From: an uncultured Pelagibacteraceae bacterium
Lineage (GTDB): Bacteria; Pseudomonadota; Alphaproteobacteria; Pelagibacterales; Pelagibacteraceae
Direction of reading: 5' to 3'
Length of the DNA: 43,898 nucleotides
NCBI GenBank assembly: GCA_902604695.1
Contig: CACKZT010000007.1
Span: forward strand, 1-43,898
Position 1 is the first letter of the stretch, and every line of letters starts with the position of its first letter. The position numbers and the translations under genes are program-made. Below, piece by piece: positions 34,800 to 43,163 of this stretch. The notes under the pieces were generated by a model, which ran no database searches, was not told the origin of the DNA, and saw only the letters and a program-made list of their open reading frames with translations.

Positions 34800-35800
34800 T
34801 AAAATAAAACTGAGATTTGTTTAAAAATTCGTTTTGTAAAGCTTGGAATAAACTCATTATTATTTTTTAAAGAGTACCAATTATATTCGGGAGGTATTTT
34901 ATCTGAAAATTTATAATACAAATTAATATTTAATTTTAAATTTGAGATAGAATTTTGATAATTTTTTAAAAACTTCCAATTTTTATTTTTTAAATTATTC
35001 TTGGTTTCTTTAATTGAGGGCAAATTAAAATTTTTCAAAAAACCAATTTTATTTTTTTTTGTTAATGCTATTTTTTGATTTTTATTTATGTAACAGAAAA
35101 TATCGTAATCTTTGTTTTTTATCATTTTTTTTTTATTTATTTTAATTTTTTTGGAAGATTTTAAATACTTACAACTTTTTTTCAAACAACAAATACTACA
35201 ATTTGGGTTTTTTGGTTTACAAATTAAAGCTCCAAATTCCATTAAAGCTTCAACAAAATCCGAATTTCTATTGGTATTAAATAATTTTTTTTTATTGGAA
35301 ATAATAAATTTTTCAAAATTTATCGTTTCTTCTTTTTTGTTGAGATATCTTGCAAAAACTCTTTTCACATTTCCATCAATTGCTATTGTAGGTTTATTGT
35401 GTACTAAACCTAGTAATGCATTAGCAGTGTATTCTCCAACTCCAGGTAGTGTTTTAATTTCATTTAGTGTAGTAGGCAATTCTGATTTATATTTTTTTAC
35501 TAATATCTTTGAAGAAGCTAATAGATTTCTAGCCCTTCTGTAATAACCTAAGCCCTCCCATAATTTTAAAATTTCCCTTTCTGTAACTTTAGATAATGAA
35601 TTCAAAGTTTTAAATTTTTTTGTAAATTTATTAAAATAAGGAATAACTGTTTTAACTTGAGTTTGTTGCAACATAAATTCACTTAAAAGTCGATAATATA
35701 GCTTTTTAGGTGACTTTTTGCCAACACGCCAAGGTAGTGTTCTTCTATTATTATCGTACCAAGCAAGAATATTTTTTGGTAAATTAGAATTTATATGCAT
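34799..35800 (-). CDS. mutY: A/G-specific adenine DNA glycosylase
   Basis: Removes adenine mispaired with 8-oxoguanine. The 333-residue protein (ATG at 35800) has LAWYDNNRRTLPWR, LSEFMLQQTQVKTVIPYF with the catalytic Glu, the helix-hairpin-helix LPGVGEYTANALL, IDGNVKRVFARY with the catalytic Asp, and a full 4Fe-4S loop C-x6-C-x2-C-x5-C (in CKPKNPNCSICCLKKSC). The C-terminal domain is short and diverged but still shows NWKFL and PPEYNWYSL. A start 14 codons earlier would run into the DUF721 gene. The ATG abuts the ATG of that divergent gene with no base between. Confidence 0.96.
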   Translation of the reverse strand: MHINSNLPKNILAWYDNNRRTLPWRVGKKSPKKLYYRLLSEFMLQQTQVKTVIPYFNKFTKKFKTLNSLSKVTEREILKLWEGLGYYRRARNLLASSKILVKKYKSELPTTLNEIKTLPGVGEYTANALLGLVHNKPTIAIDGNVKRVFARYLNKKEETINFEKFIISNKKKLFNTNRNSDFVEALMEFGALICKPKNPNCSICCLKKSCKYLKSSKKIKINKKKMIKNKDYDIFCYINKNQKIALTKKNKIGFLKNFNLPSIKETKNNLKNKNWKFLKNYQNSISNLKLNINLYYKFSDKIPPEYNWYSLKNNNEFIPSFTKRIFKQISVLF

Positions 35801-36286
35801 AACAAAAAATACAATAATAGTAAAAGCCAGAATTTCATACAAGGCTTAAGACCGCTTTCGAGCTTAATACCCCGCGGTATAAAAAAAATTATAAGAAAAG
35901 GTGGTTATAATTTTACTAGTATTGTTGATAATTGGACAAAAATGGTAGGAAAAGAGATATCAGGATTTTGTTATCCAATTAAAATTAAATCGTCCAGAGA
36001 ATTGAGTAACGGTATACTAACAATTAACGTTTTACACGGAAAAGAGTTAGAAGTTGAATATAAAAAAAATGAAATTAAAGAAAAAATTAATAGTTTTTTT
36101 GGGTATAATTGTATCGGAGAAATAAGATTAAAAATTGTTCAAGAAAAGAAAATGATTATTAAAGAAATAAAACATAAAAGTAAACCGGTAAAGAGAATTG
36201 AACAAAATATAGATCAACTTAAAAATAGTAATTTAAAGAATTCTTTAAATCAGTTGTTAAAAGCATTTAGTGAAAAAAATGATTAA
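35795..36286 (+). CDS. DUF721 (DciA-like) protein
   Basis: A 163-residue protein with a DUF721 domain: LIPRGIKKIIRKGGYNFTSIVDNWTKMVGKEISGFCYPIKIK, then ILTINVLHGKELEVEYKKNEIKEKINSFFGYNCIGEIRLKIV. DUF721 includes DciA, the ancestral loader of the replicative helicase DnaB. The C-terminal tail is charged. No alternative start codon exists between the ATG at 35795 and the domain, so this start is needed. The mutY-DUF721-dsbA-smc order is shared with other alphaproteobacteria. The helicase-loader role is family inference. Confidence 0.85.
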   Translation: MHNKKYNNSKSQNFIQGLRPLSSLIPRGIKKIIRKGGYNFTSIVDNWTKMVGKEISGFCYPIKIKSSRELSNGILTINVLHGKELEVEYKKNEIKEKINSFFGYNCIGEIRLKIVQEKKMIIKEIKHKSKPVKRIEQNIDQLKNSNLKNSLNQLLKAFSEKND

Positions 36287-36869
36287 AAAATTTCTTATCA
36301 TATTTATATTAACTTTATTTTTAAATAATCCCTTATTATCAAACGAAAAGACAAAATTAACACTAGGTAACATTGATGCTAAAGTAACAGTCAAGGTATT
36401 TTCATCTTTAACATGTCCTCACTGTGCTAGCTTTCATAATAAAATATTTCCAGAGTTAAAAAAAGAATATATTGATACTAATAAAGTAAAATTTGAGCAT
36501 CATGGTTTCCCATTAGATCTAGCAGCTTTAAATGCTGAAAAAGTACTTAGATCAGTTACAGAAAAAGAAAAACAATTTGAATTTTTGAAAATAATCTATG
36601 AAAAACAAAATGAATGGGCAGTTGGATCTGATATTAATAAAATTAATGAATATCTAAAAAAGATTGGAACTGATTTTGGATTGAATAAAAAAAGAATAGA
36701 AGACTTTTTAAAAGATGAAAAAATTCAAGATCAGATATTAAATGAAAGAATTGAAGCCCAAAAAAAATATCAAATAAGTTCTACTCCAACAATCTATTTA
36801 AACAAAAAAAAGTATGAAGGGAAACACAATTTTGATCAATTTAAGAAAGCAATTGAAAAATTACTTTAA
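36279..36869 (+). CDS. DsbA-family thiol-disulfide protein
   Basis: Periplasmic thioredoxin-fold protein of 196 residues. A signal peptide (FLIIFILTLFLNNPLLS) is followed by the catalytic C46-PHC49 in SSLTCPHCASFHNKIFPEL, a helical insertion, and the cis-Pro segment SSTPTIYLNKKKYEGKH. It may oxidise or isomerise disulfides of exported proteins. I choose ATG 36279; a GTG at 36270 would add three residues. It overlaps the DUF721 gene by eight bases and precedes smc by three bases. Confidence 0.9.
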   Translation: MIKKFLIIFILTLFLNNPLLSNEKTKLTLGNIDAKVTVKVFSSLTCPHCASFHNKIFPELKKEYIDTNKVKFEHHGFPLDLAALNAEKVLRSVTEKEKQFEFLKIIYEKQNEWAVGSDINKINEYLKKIGTDFGLNKKRIEDFLKDEKIQDQILNERIEAQKKYQISSTPTIYLNKKKYEGKHNFDQFKKAIEKLL

Positions 36870-36872
36870 AAT

Positions 36873-39317
36873 ATGAAATTTAAAAAATTAGAATTAACCG
36901 GCTTTAAATCTTTTTTTGAGAAAACTAACTTTTTAATTGAAGAAGGTCTCACTGGAATAGTTGGTCCAAACGGATGTGGAAAATCAAATATTGTGGAGTC
37001 TCTTAGATGGTGTATGGGTGAAAGCTCTGCTAAAAGTATGAGAGGTTCGGGTATGGAGGATGTAATTTTTTCTGGGACCTCTAATAGACCAGCAAAAAAC
37101 ATTTCCGAAGTATCTATTACAATCGATAATTATGATAAAGATGGTTTTAATCAATATAAAAATATTGACGAAATTATTGTCACTAGAAGAATAGAGAAAG
37201 ATAAAGGTTCGAAATATTTTATTAATGGAAAAGAAGTAAGGGCTAGAGATGCGCAAACTTTTTTTGCAGATTTGTCTACTGGTGCTCACTCACCTTCTCT
37301 AATTAGTCAAGGGAAGATAGGTATGCTTGTTACGTCTAAACCTTCTGAAAGAAGATCTATTTTAGAAGAGGCTGCTGGAATTTCTGGAATTCACAGTAGA
37401 AGACATGAGGCAGAAACAAGACTTAACGCTGCTGAAAATAATCTTAAGAGAGCAGATGAATTAAAAAGACAACAAGAAAAACAATTAGAAAATTTAAAAA
37501 AACAAGCTGAGGAAGCTACGAGATATAAAGAGATTTCAAGAGATATTAGATCTGTTGAAGCAGGTTTATATTTTCTAAAGCTTAGAGAAATTGAAAAGGA
37601 GAAAGTATTAATTAAAGAAAAATTAAGTGAGCAAGACGATGAAATAAGTGCAATAAAAATTGATTTAAATCATAACAATGTTTTGATGGAAGAAGAAAAT
37701 AAAAGGCTGGCACCTTTAAGAGATAAAAAAATAGAAAATTTAGCAAAACTTCAAAAATTAAACTTAGATATGACAAATCTGCAAGAAGAAGAGTCTAGGA
37801 TTAAAAATATACAAATTAAATTACAAAATTCATTAGAAACTTTAAATTCTGACCTAGAAAGAGAAAAAAGTATTTCATTAGATGCCTCTTTTAATGAAAA
37901 AAGGATTTTAGAGGAAAAAAATGAATTGTTAAAAACTGAAAAAGAATTATCGGAATCTGGCTCAAAATCTGAAGAAGATGTAAATAAATCAAAAAGAAAT
38001 CTAGAAGAGCTTCAAGGTCAATTAGATAGTCTTATCAATGAGATTGAAGGCTATGTGGACTCTGAAAGGAAATTAACAAGAGATCTTTTTGAAAAATTGA
38101 AAAAAATAGTCGGTCAAATTACATCCTCCCAAGAACAATATGCATCCATATATGGAAAAAATGAGTCTATAAAAAGTGATTCGATAAAAAGACGTGAAAG
38201 AATAAAAAATATTGATATAGAGCTTGAAAATTGGAAAAATCTAAAAACAAATTCTGATAAAATGATTAGAGAGTTAAATGAAAGAAAGAAAAAAATTAAA
38301 TTAGAAATAGACGAAAATCAAAAAAATCCTGAAAAAATAGCTACAAGTAAAGGTCAAAATATTCAAAATTTAGAAAATACTAAAAAAATTAACGAAGACT
38401 TAGAAAAAGATCTTAATAAAGCTGAAGAAAAATATAATCTAATCAATCAAAATTTAAAAAATATTCAAGAAAAGTTTTCTGTGCTTAGAGAAAATAAAGC
38501 AAGAAATGAAGCAACGGTAGAAGGTATAGATAATAGAAAAAAAGATATTATTTACTCATTAAAAAACGATCTAAAATTATCTGATGAGACTAATTTACTT
38601 TCTGTTTCTGACTTAAACACTTTAGAGATAGAAAACTTACCCAGTATTGAGAAGCAAGAGGAGAAATTAGTAAAAATAAATAAACAAAGAGAGTCTCTAG
38701 GATCTGTAAATTTAAGAGCGGATGAAGAAACGAAAAGGTTTAAAGATGAAATTCAAAAGATGGAAGATGATAGAGCTGATTTATATTCTGCAATAGTAAA
38801 ATTAAAAACTAGTATAGATGAACTTAATCAAAAAGGTAGAGAAAAACTTCTAGATGCTTTTACCAAAGTTAATAGAAAATTTAATGAAGTTTATACAAAA
38901 CTTTTTAGCGGAGGAAGTGCTAAACTAGAACTAGTTAACTCAGACGATCCTTTAGAAGCAGGCTTAGAAATGCTAGTATCCCCTCCAGGGAAAAGATTAC
39001 AATCTATAACTCTTTTGTCAGGTGGAGAACAGGCTTTGACAGCTTTATCATTAATCTTTGCAGTTTTTTTAGTTAATCCATCTCCTATATGTGTTTTGGA
39101 TGAGGTAGATGCGCCGCTTGACGATGCAAATGTTACTCGATTTTGTGCATTGTTAGATGAATTAACAAAAATAACAAAAACTAAATTTATTATTATTTCT
39201 CATCATGCTTTAACAATGTCTAGAATGCATAGACTATATGGGGTAACAATGCCCGAAAAAGGAGTAAGTCAGCTAGTTGCCGTTGACCTTGAAAAGGCTG
39301 AAGAATTAGTAGCCTGA
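36873..39317 (+). CDS. smc: SMC chromosome-segregation ATPase, short and hinge-less
   Basis: ABC-type ATPase of chromosome organisation. The N-terminal head has the start KFKKLELTGFKSFFEKT, Walker A GPNGCGKSN (31-39) and LISQGKIGMLVTSKPSERRSILEEAAGI. From about 165 to 630 it is a long charged coiled coil. The C-terminal head carries LLSGGEQALTALSL (714-727), CVLDEVDAPLDD (740-751) and IIISHHALTM. Bacterial SMC proteins are usually 1,150-1,200 residues with a globular hinge of about 150-180 residues in the middle; this one is 814 and shows no hinge motif in the coil. The reading frame is intact. Both heads look functional. No scpA or scpB is in the window. Confidence 0.93.
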   Translation: MKFKKLELTGFKSFFEKTNFLIEEGLTGIVGPNGCGKSNIVESLRWCMGESSAKSMRGSGMEDVIFSGTSNRPAKNISEVSITIDNYDKDGFNQYKNIDEIIVTRRIEKDKGSKYFINGKEVRARDAQTFFADLSTGAHSPSLISQGKIGMLVTSKPSERRSILEEAAGISGIHSRRHEAETRLNAAENNLKRADELKRQQEKQLENLKKQAEEATRYKEISRDIRSVEAGLYFLKLREIEKEKVLIKEKLSEQDDEISAIKIDLNHNNVLMEEENKRLAPLRDKKIENLAKLQKLNLDMTNLQEEESRIKNIQIKLQNSLETLNSDLEREKSISLDASFNEKRILEEKNELLKTEKELSESGSKSEEDVNKSKRNLEELQGQLDSLINEIEGYVDSERKLTRDLFEKLKKIVGQITSSQEQYASIYGKNESIKSDSIKRRERIKNIDIELENWKNLKTNSDKMIRELNERKKKIKLEIDENQKNPEKIATSKGQNIQNLENTKKINEDLEKDLNKAEEKYNLINQNLKNIQEKFSVLRENKARNEATVEGIDNRKKDIIYSLKNDLKLSDETNLLSVSDLNTLEIENLPSIEKQEEKLVKINKQRESLGSVNLRADEETKRFKDEIQKMEDDRADLYSAIVKLKTSIDELNQKGREKLLDAFTKVNRKFNEVYTKLFSGGSAKLELVNSDDPLEAGLEMLVSPPGKRLQSITLLSGGEQALTALSLIFAVFLVNPSPICVLDEVDAPLDDANVTRFCALLDELTKITKTKFIIISHHALTMSRMHRLYGVTMPEKGVSQLVAVDLEKAEELVA

Positions 39318-39320
39318 TAA

Positions 39321-39605
39321 ATGGAAAATAATAATAATTTTAAAACTCGCCTTAAAATTGCAAAATCTAAAATTAAAGGTGACCCCCTTTCAAATAGTGA
39401 AAAAAAAGGAGCATTTCTTGGATTTGCTTTTAAACTTGGGACAGAACTTGTCGCAGCAGTTGCAGTTGGGACAATAATTGGGTTTATTTTAGATAGTTGG
39501 TTTGATACTAAACCATGGTTAATAATAATATTCTTTTTTTTGGGTTCTGCCGCAGGAATGTTAAACGTTATAAGAGCTGCAAAAAAGATGCAAAAACAGG
39601 AATAA
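39321..39605 (+). CDS. atpI: ATP synthase assembly protein AtpI/AtpZ family
   Basis: A 94-residue membrane protein with two hydrophobic segments (FLGFAFKLGTELVAAVAVGTIIGFIL and WLIIIFFFLGSAAGMLNVI) and the GFxxDSWF turn, typical of AtpI/AtpZ at the head of F0 operons; the family is linked to c-ring assembly and Mg transport. It follows smc by three bases: the smc TGA is immediately followed by an in-frame TAA, then the ATG. First gene of the F0 cluster. Confidence 0.88.
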   Translation: MENNNNFKTRLKIAKSKIKGDPLSNSEKKGAFLGFAFKLGTELVAAVAVGTIIGFILDSWFDTKPWLIIIFFFLGSAAGMLNVIRAAKKMQKQE

Positions 39606-39617
39606 ACAATTTTTTAT

Positions 39618-40352
39618 ATGGCTACAAATCCAATGCAACAGTTTAGCGTCCATAGAATAGGACCAGAAGTTAAGATAGCTGGTGTAGATATTTCTTTTAC
39701 TAACGCGAGCTTATTTATGTTGATTAGCGCTAGCATTATTTGCCTTTTTTTATTTTTAGGAACTAAAGAAAAAAAAATGATACCAAATAAAATTCAGCTT
39801 ATAGCTGAATTATTTTATAATTTTGTTGCAAAAATGATTAGTGATACTGCTGGATCGAAGGCAAAACCTTATTTTCCTTTTATTTTTTCTTTATTCATGT
39901 TTGTGCTCTTTTGCAATATGGTCGGGATGCTACCCTACTCTTTCACTGTTACCAGCCATATTATTGTTACATTAATTTTAGCAATTTTTATATTTATTGC
40001 TGTAACAATTATTGGCTTTATAAAACACGGTTTTGGTTATTTAAAACTATTTGTACCAAGTGGCGTACCAAATTTACTTTTGCCATTAATAACAATAATA
40101 GAAATTATTTCCTATTTAAGTAGACCGGTAAGTTTATCTGTTCGTCTGTTCGCTAATATGATGGCTGGACATACTATGTTAAAAGTTTTTGGAGGTTTTG
40201 TTATAAGTTTAGGATTACTTGGTGGTTGGTTACCGCTTGGTTTTTCAGTAGCATTAACCGGCTTAGAAATATTAGTTGCATTTCTTCAAGCCTATGTTTT
40301 TGCAATATTAACCTGCATTTATTTAAATGATGCATTAAATTTACACCATTAA
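39618..40352 (+). CDS. atpB: ATP synthase F0 subunit a
   Basis: Proton-channel subunit of F0, 244 residues, five or six membrane helices. The essential Arg is R176 in PVSLSVRLFANMMAGH. Also visible are PYFPFIFSLFMFVLFCNMVGMLPYSF and the C-terminal GLEILVAFLQAYVFAILTCIYLNDAL. Placed after atpI and before atpE in the usual alphaproteobacterial order. Confidence 0.97.
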   Translation: MATNPMQQFSVHRIGPEVKIAGVDISFTNASLFMLISASIICLFLFLGTKEKKMIPNKIQLIAELFYNFVAKMISDTAGSKAKPYFPFIFSLFMFVLFCNMVGMLPYSFTVTSHIIVTLILAIFIFIAVTIIGFIKHGFGYLKLFVPSGVPNLLLPLITIIEIISYLSRPVSLSVRLFANMMAGHTMLKVFGGFVISLGLLGGWLPLGFSVALTGLEILVAFLQAYVFAILTCIYLNDALNLHH

Positions 40353-40358
40353 CAACAA

Positions 40359-40365
40359 AAGGAGG
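40359..40365 (+). promoter_or_regulatory. Strong ribosome-binding site of atpE
   Basis: AAGGAGG, a full Shine-Dalgarno match, lies four bases before the atpE ATG. Most other starts in the window have weak or no such site. It fits the need for many c subunits per ATP synthase. Confidence 0.8.
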
Positions 40366-40369
40366 AAAA

Positions 40370-40597
40370 ATGGAGTTAGAAGCAGCAAAAATGATTGGAG
40401 CGGGTCTCGCTGCAATCGCATTAGCAGGAGCTGGTGTTGGTATCGGAATTATTTTCGGTAACTACTTATCAGGTGCTATGAGAAATCCTTCAGCCGCACA
40501 AAAGCAATTTCCAAATTTGCTTTTAGGTTTTGCCCTGGCTGAAGCAACAGGACTTTTTGGTCTTGTAGTTGCATTGATAATTTTATTTGCTTTTTAA
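40370..40597 (+). CDS. atpE: ATP synthase F0 subunit c
   Basis: Ring-forming proteolipid of F0, 75 residues in two membrane helices joined by a polar loop with R38-N39-P40. The proton-carrying carboxylate is E58 in GFALAEATGLFGL. The first helix is Gly/Ala-rich (AGAGVGIGIIFG). It is preceded by the best ribosome-binding site in the window, as expected for the most abundant F0 subunit. I take the coupling ion to be H+, but a Na+ type cannot be excluded by eye. Confidence 0.97.
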   Translation: MELEAAKMIGAGLAAIALAGAGVGIGIIFGNYLSGAMRNPSAAQKQFPNLLLGFALAEATGLFGLVVALIILFAF

Positions 40598-40607
40598 ATA
40601 AAATTTT

Positions 40608-41183
40608 ATGAAAAGATTTTTTGTAATTTTTTTATTTACAATATTAAGCCAATCAAGATTGTTTGCAGCTGAAGCTGGAATGCCTCAGCTGGATCCAAAA
40701 TATTGGGCATCCCAAGCATTTTGGTTGGTTTTAATATTCGCTATATTATATTTTGCTATTGCAAATATATTTATACCTAAAATAAAAAATAGTCTAGATG
40801 ATAGAAATGATAAAATAAAAAATGATCTAGATGAAGCAAAAAATCTACAAGAAATTTCTGAAGAAAAATTAAATGAATATAATCTAACAATCGAAAAGGC
40901 AAAAAAGGATGTGCAGAAAATTTTATTTGAAAGTAAAAATAAGCTTAAATTAGATATTCAGGAAAAAAAAGATATTTTTGAAAAAGAGATAGATAAAGAA
41001 GTTGAAAATACTCAAAAGGAAATAAATAAACTAAAACAAAATTCTTTAAACGAAATTCAAAATATATCTAAAGAATTGGCTTCAGAAATTATAATTGAAA
41101 TTTCTGGAGATAAATTAAATGAGAGTAGTATTAAAGCAGCTATTGCTGAGACATCAAAAAAAGAATTGGAGAATTATTCATGA
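40608..41183 (+). CDS. ATP synthase F0 subunit b'
   Basis: Peripheral stalk subunit of the b/b' type found in alphaproteobacteria and cyanobacteria, 191 residues. There is an N-terminal hydrophobic stretch (FFVIFLFTILSQSRLFA) that may be a signal or anchor, then AFWLVLIFAILYFAIANIFIP as the membrane helix, and then a long charged coiled coil. Often named atpG or atpX in this group. It overlaps atpF by four bases (ATGA). Confidence 0.93.
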   Translation: MKRFFVIFLFTILSQSRLFAAEAGMPQLDPKYWASQAFWLVLIFAILYFAIANIFIPKIKNSLDDRNDKIKNDLDEAKNLQEISEEKLNEYNLTIEKAKKDVQKILFESKNKLKLDIQEKKDIFEKEIDKEVENTQKEINKLKQNSLNEIQNISKELASEIIIEISGDKLNESSIKAAIAETSKKELENYS

Positions 41184-41677
41184 TTATAGATGCAACTTTT
41201 TGGGTTTCTATATCTTTTTTGATTTTTGTAGGACTGGTAGTTTACTTTAAAATTCCTCAAAAAGTTAAATCTAATTTGGAAGAGAATATTAAAAAAATAA
41301 AAAATGAAATAGAGGATGCTGAAAAACTTAAAGAAGAAGCAAAAAGTATACTTAGTGAACATGAGGTAAAATTAGGTAATTCAAAATCAGAAATTAAATC
41401 AATGATTGCTAAGGCGAACGCAGAGGCAGAAAAAAATGTACTAAAAACTAATCAAGAATTTCACAATTTAATTGAAATTAGAAAAAAAAACTTGGAGCAA
41501 AGAATTCGGCAAATGAAAAATCAAGCGCTAGTAGATATCAAAAATACATCTGTTAAAATTGCAATATCAGCCGTTGAAAATTTACTTAAAAATTCACTTG
41601 ATCAAAATAAACTCGATAAACTTTATTCATCTAGTATAGAGCAAACAAAGTTGGCACTTAAGAAAAAATCCAGTTAA
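41180..41677 (+). CDS. atpF: ATP synthase F0 subunit b
   Basis: Peripheral stalk subunit, 165 residues: an N-terminal membrane helix (ATFWVSISFLIFVGLVVYFKIP) followed by a charged coiled coil (EENIKKIKNEIEDAEKLKEEAKSILSEHE) and a C-terminal helix (ALVDIKNTSVKIAISAVENLLKNSL) that should meet subunit delta. The overlap with b' implies matched synthesis. Last F0 gene; the F1 genes are elsewhere. crtI starts 16 bases after the stop. Confidence 0.94.
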   Translation: MIIDATFWVSISFLIFVGLVVYFKIPQKVKSNLEENIKKIKNEIEDAEKLKEEAKSILSEHEVKLGNSKSEIKSMIAKANAEAEKNVLKTNQEFHNLIEIRKKNLEQRIRQMKNQALVDIKNTSVKIAISAVENLLKNSLDQNKLDKLYSSSIEQTKLALKKKSS

Positions 41678-41693
41678 TATAGGCCATAATAAA

Positions 41694-43163
41694 ATGGCAA
41701 AAAAAATAATAATAATTGGCTCAGGTTTTGGTGGGTTAGCTGCTGCTTTGAGATTGAAAGCTAAAGGTTTTGATGTAACATTGGTTGAAAAACATCCTGA
41801 TCTTGGTGGACGCGCAAGAGTTTTTAAAAAAGGAGAGTTTATCTATGACGGTGGTCCAACTGTTATTACCACACCCTATCTTTTTAGTGAACTATTCTCA
41901 CTATTTAATAAAAGAATATCTGATTATGTAAAAATTGTCCCTTTAGATTTATGGTATCGTTTTGTTTTTAATGATGGAGAAACTTTTGATTATAATGGAA
42001 ATGATAAATCTATGGAGGAACAAGTTAGAAAATTTTCTAGAGAAGATTATAATGGATACAAAAAACTAGTTAACTTCACTCAAAAAATTTTTAATAAAGG
42101 ATTTACTGATCTTGCCGATAAACCTTTTAATAATTTAGTTTTTATGATTAAGCAGGTTCCTGCTTTATTAAAATTAAAAAGTTATAAATCTGTTTATGGC
42201 TTAGTTTCAGATTATATATCTAATGAAAAATTAAGAAGAGTGTTTAGTATGCATCCTCTTTTAGTAGGAGGAAATCCATTTAGCACAACTTCCATTTATA
42301 CTCTCATTTTATTTTTAGAGAAAAGATGGGGCATTCACTATGCTATGGGAGGTACGGGTAACGTTGTGAAAGCATTAGAAAAATTGATGAAAGAGGAAAA
42401 TATTAAGATTATTAAAAATGCAGAAGTAACAGAAATATTAACTGAAAATAAAATTGTTAAAGCAGTAAAAATAAATAATTCAGAAGTAATAAATACTGAT
42501 TACATAATTTGTAATTCGGACCCACCTCATGTTTATAAAAATTTGATTAAATCAAAGGAAGATTATAATTTTTTATTCAAACAAAAAATGAATAGAATGG
42601 ATTATTCTATGGGCTTATTTGTTTATTATTTTGGTTCAAAGAAAAAATACAATGATGTGGCACATCATACAATTTATTTTGGCAAATCTTATGAGGAACA
42701 TTTAAATAAGATTTTTGAAAAAAAAATTTTATCAGATGATATAAGCTATTATTTACACCGTCCTTCAGCAACAGATTCTAGTATGGCGCCCGATGGTCAA
42801 GATGCATTTTATGTATTAGTTCCTGTGCCTAACAATTTATCAAAAATAGATTGGGATACTGAAGGAGAAAAGTTTAAAAATTTAATCTTAGATAAAATGG
42901 ATAAATCAATTTTACCAGGAATTAAAGAAAATGTTGTAAGTGATTTTTATTTAACTCCAGACTACTTCGAAAAAGATTTAGCAACACTTCACGGCTCTGG
43001 ATTTTCAATACAGCCTAAATTTTCACAATCAGCATATTTTAGATTTCATAATCAATCTGAAATATTTAATAATTTATATTTTGTAGGAGCCGGTACGCAT
43101 CCCGGAGCTGGAATGCCCGGTGTGTTATCTTCCGCTAAAGTATTAGATAGATTATTTAAATGA
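41694..43163 (+). CDS. crtI: Phytoene desaturase
   Basis: FAD enzyme that desaturates phytoene towards lycopene, a step to beta-carotene and retinal. The 489-residue protein has the N-terminal IIIIGSGFGGLAAALRLKAKG (4-24), EKHPDLGGRARVFKKGEFIYDGGPTVITTPYLF, the central VGGNPFSTTSIYTLILFLEKRWGIHYAMGGTGNVVKAL, and the C-terminal YFVGAGTHPGAGMPGVLSSAKV. It lies 16 bases after atpF and overlaps crtB by four bases (ATGA). Confidence 0.96.
   Translation: MAKKIIIIGSGFGGLAAALRLKAKGFDVTLVEKHPDLGGRARVFKKGEFIYDGGPTVITTPYLFSELFSLFNKRISDYVKIVPLDLWYRFVFNDGETFDYNGNDKSMEEQVRKFSREDYNGYKKLVNFTQKIFNKGFTDLADKPFNNLVFMIKQVPALLKLKSYKSVYGLVSDYISNEKLRRVFSMHPLLVGGNPFSTTSIYTLILFLEKRWGIHYAMGGTGNVVKALEKLMKEENIKIIKNAEVTEILTENKIVKAVKINNSEVINTDYIICNSDPPHVYKNLIKSKEDYNFLFKQKMNRMDYSMGLFVYYFGSKKKYNDVAHHTIYFGKSYEEHLNKIFEKKILSDDISYYLHRPSATDSSMAPDGQDAFYVLVPVPNNLSKIDWDTEGEKFKNLILDKMDKSILPGIKENVVSDFYLTPDYFEKDLATLHGSGFSIQPKFSQSAYFRFHNQSEIFNNLYFVGAGTHPGAGMPGVLSSAKVLDRLFK

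Noticed and set aside
35112-35543. A 143-codon plus-strand frame inside mutY.
   Set aside because: It is antisense to conserved MutY motifs including the iron-sulfur loop, and its Phe/Leu-rich sequence is typical of an antisense frame in an AT-rich gene.
36984-37289. A 101-codon minus-strand frame inside smc.
   Set aside because: It lies opposite the conserved SMC head and resembles no known protein.
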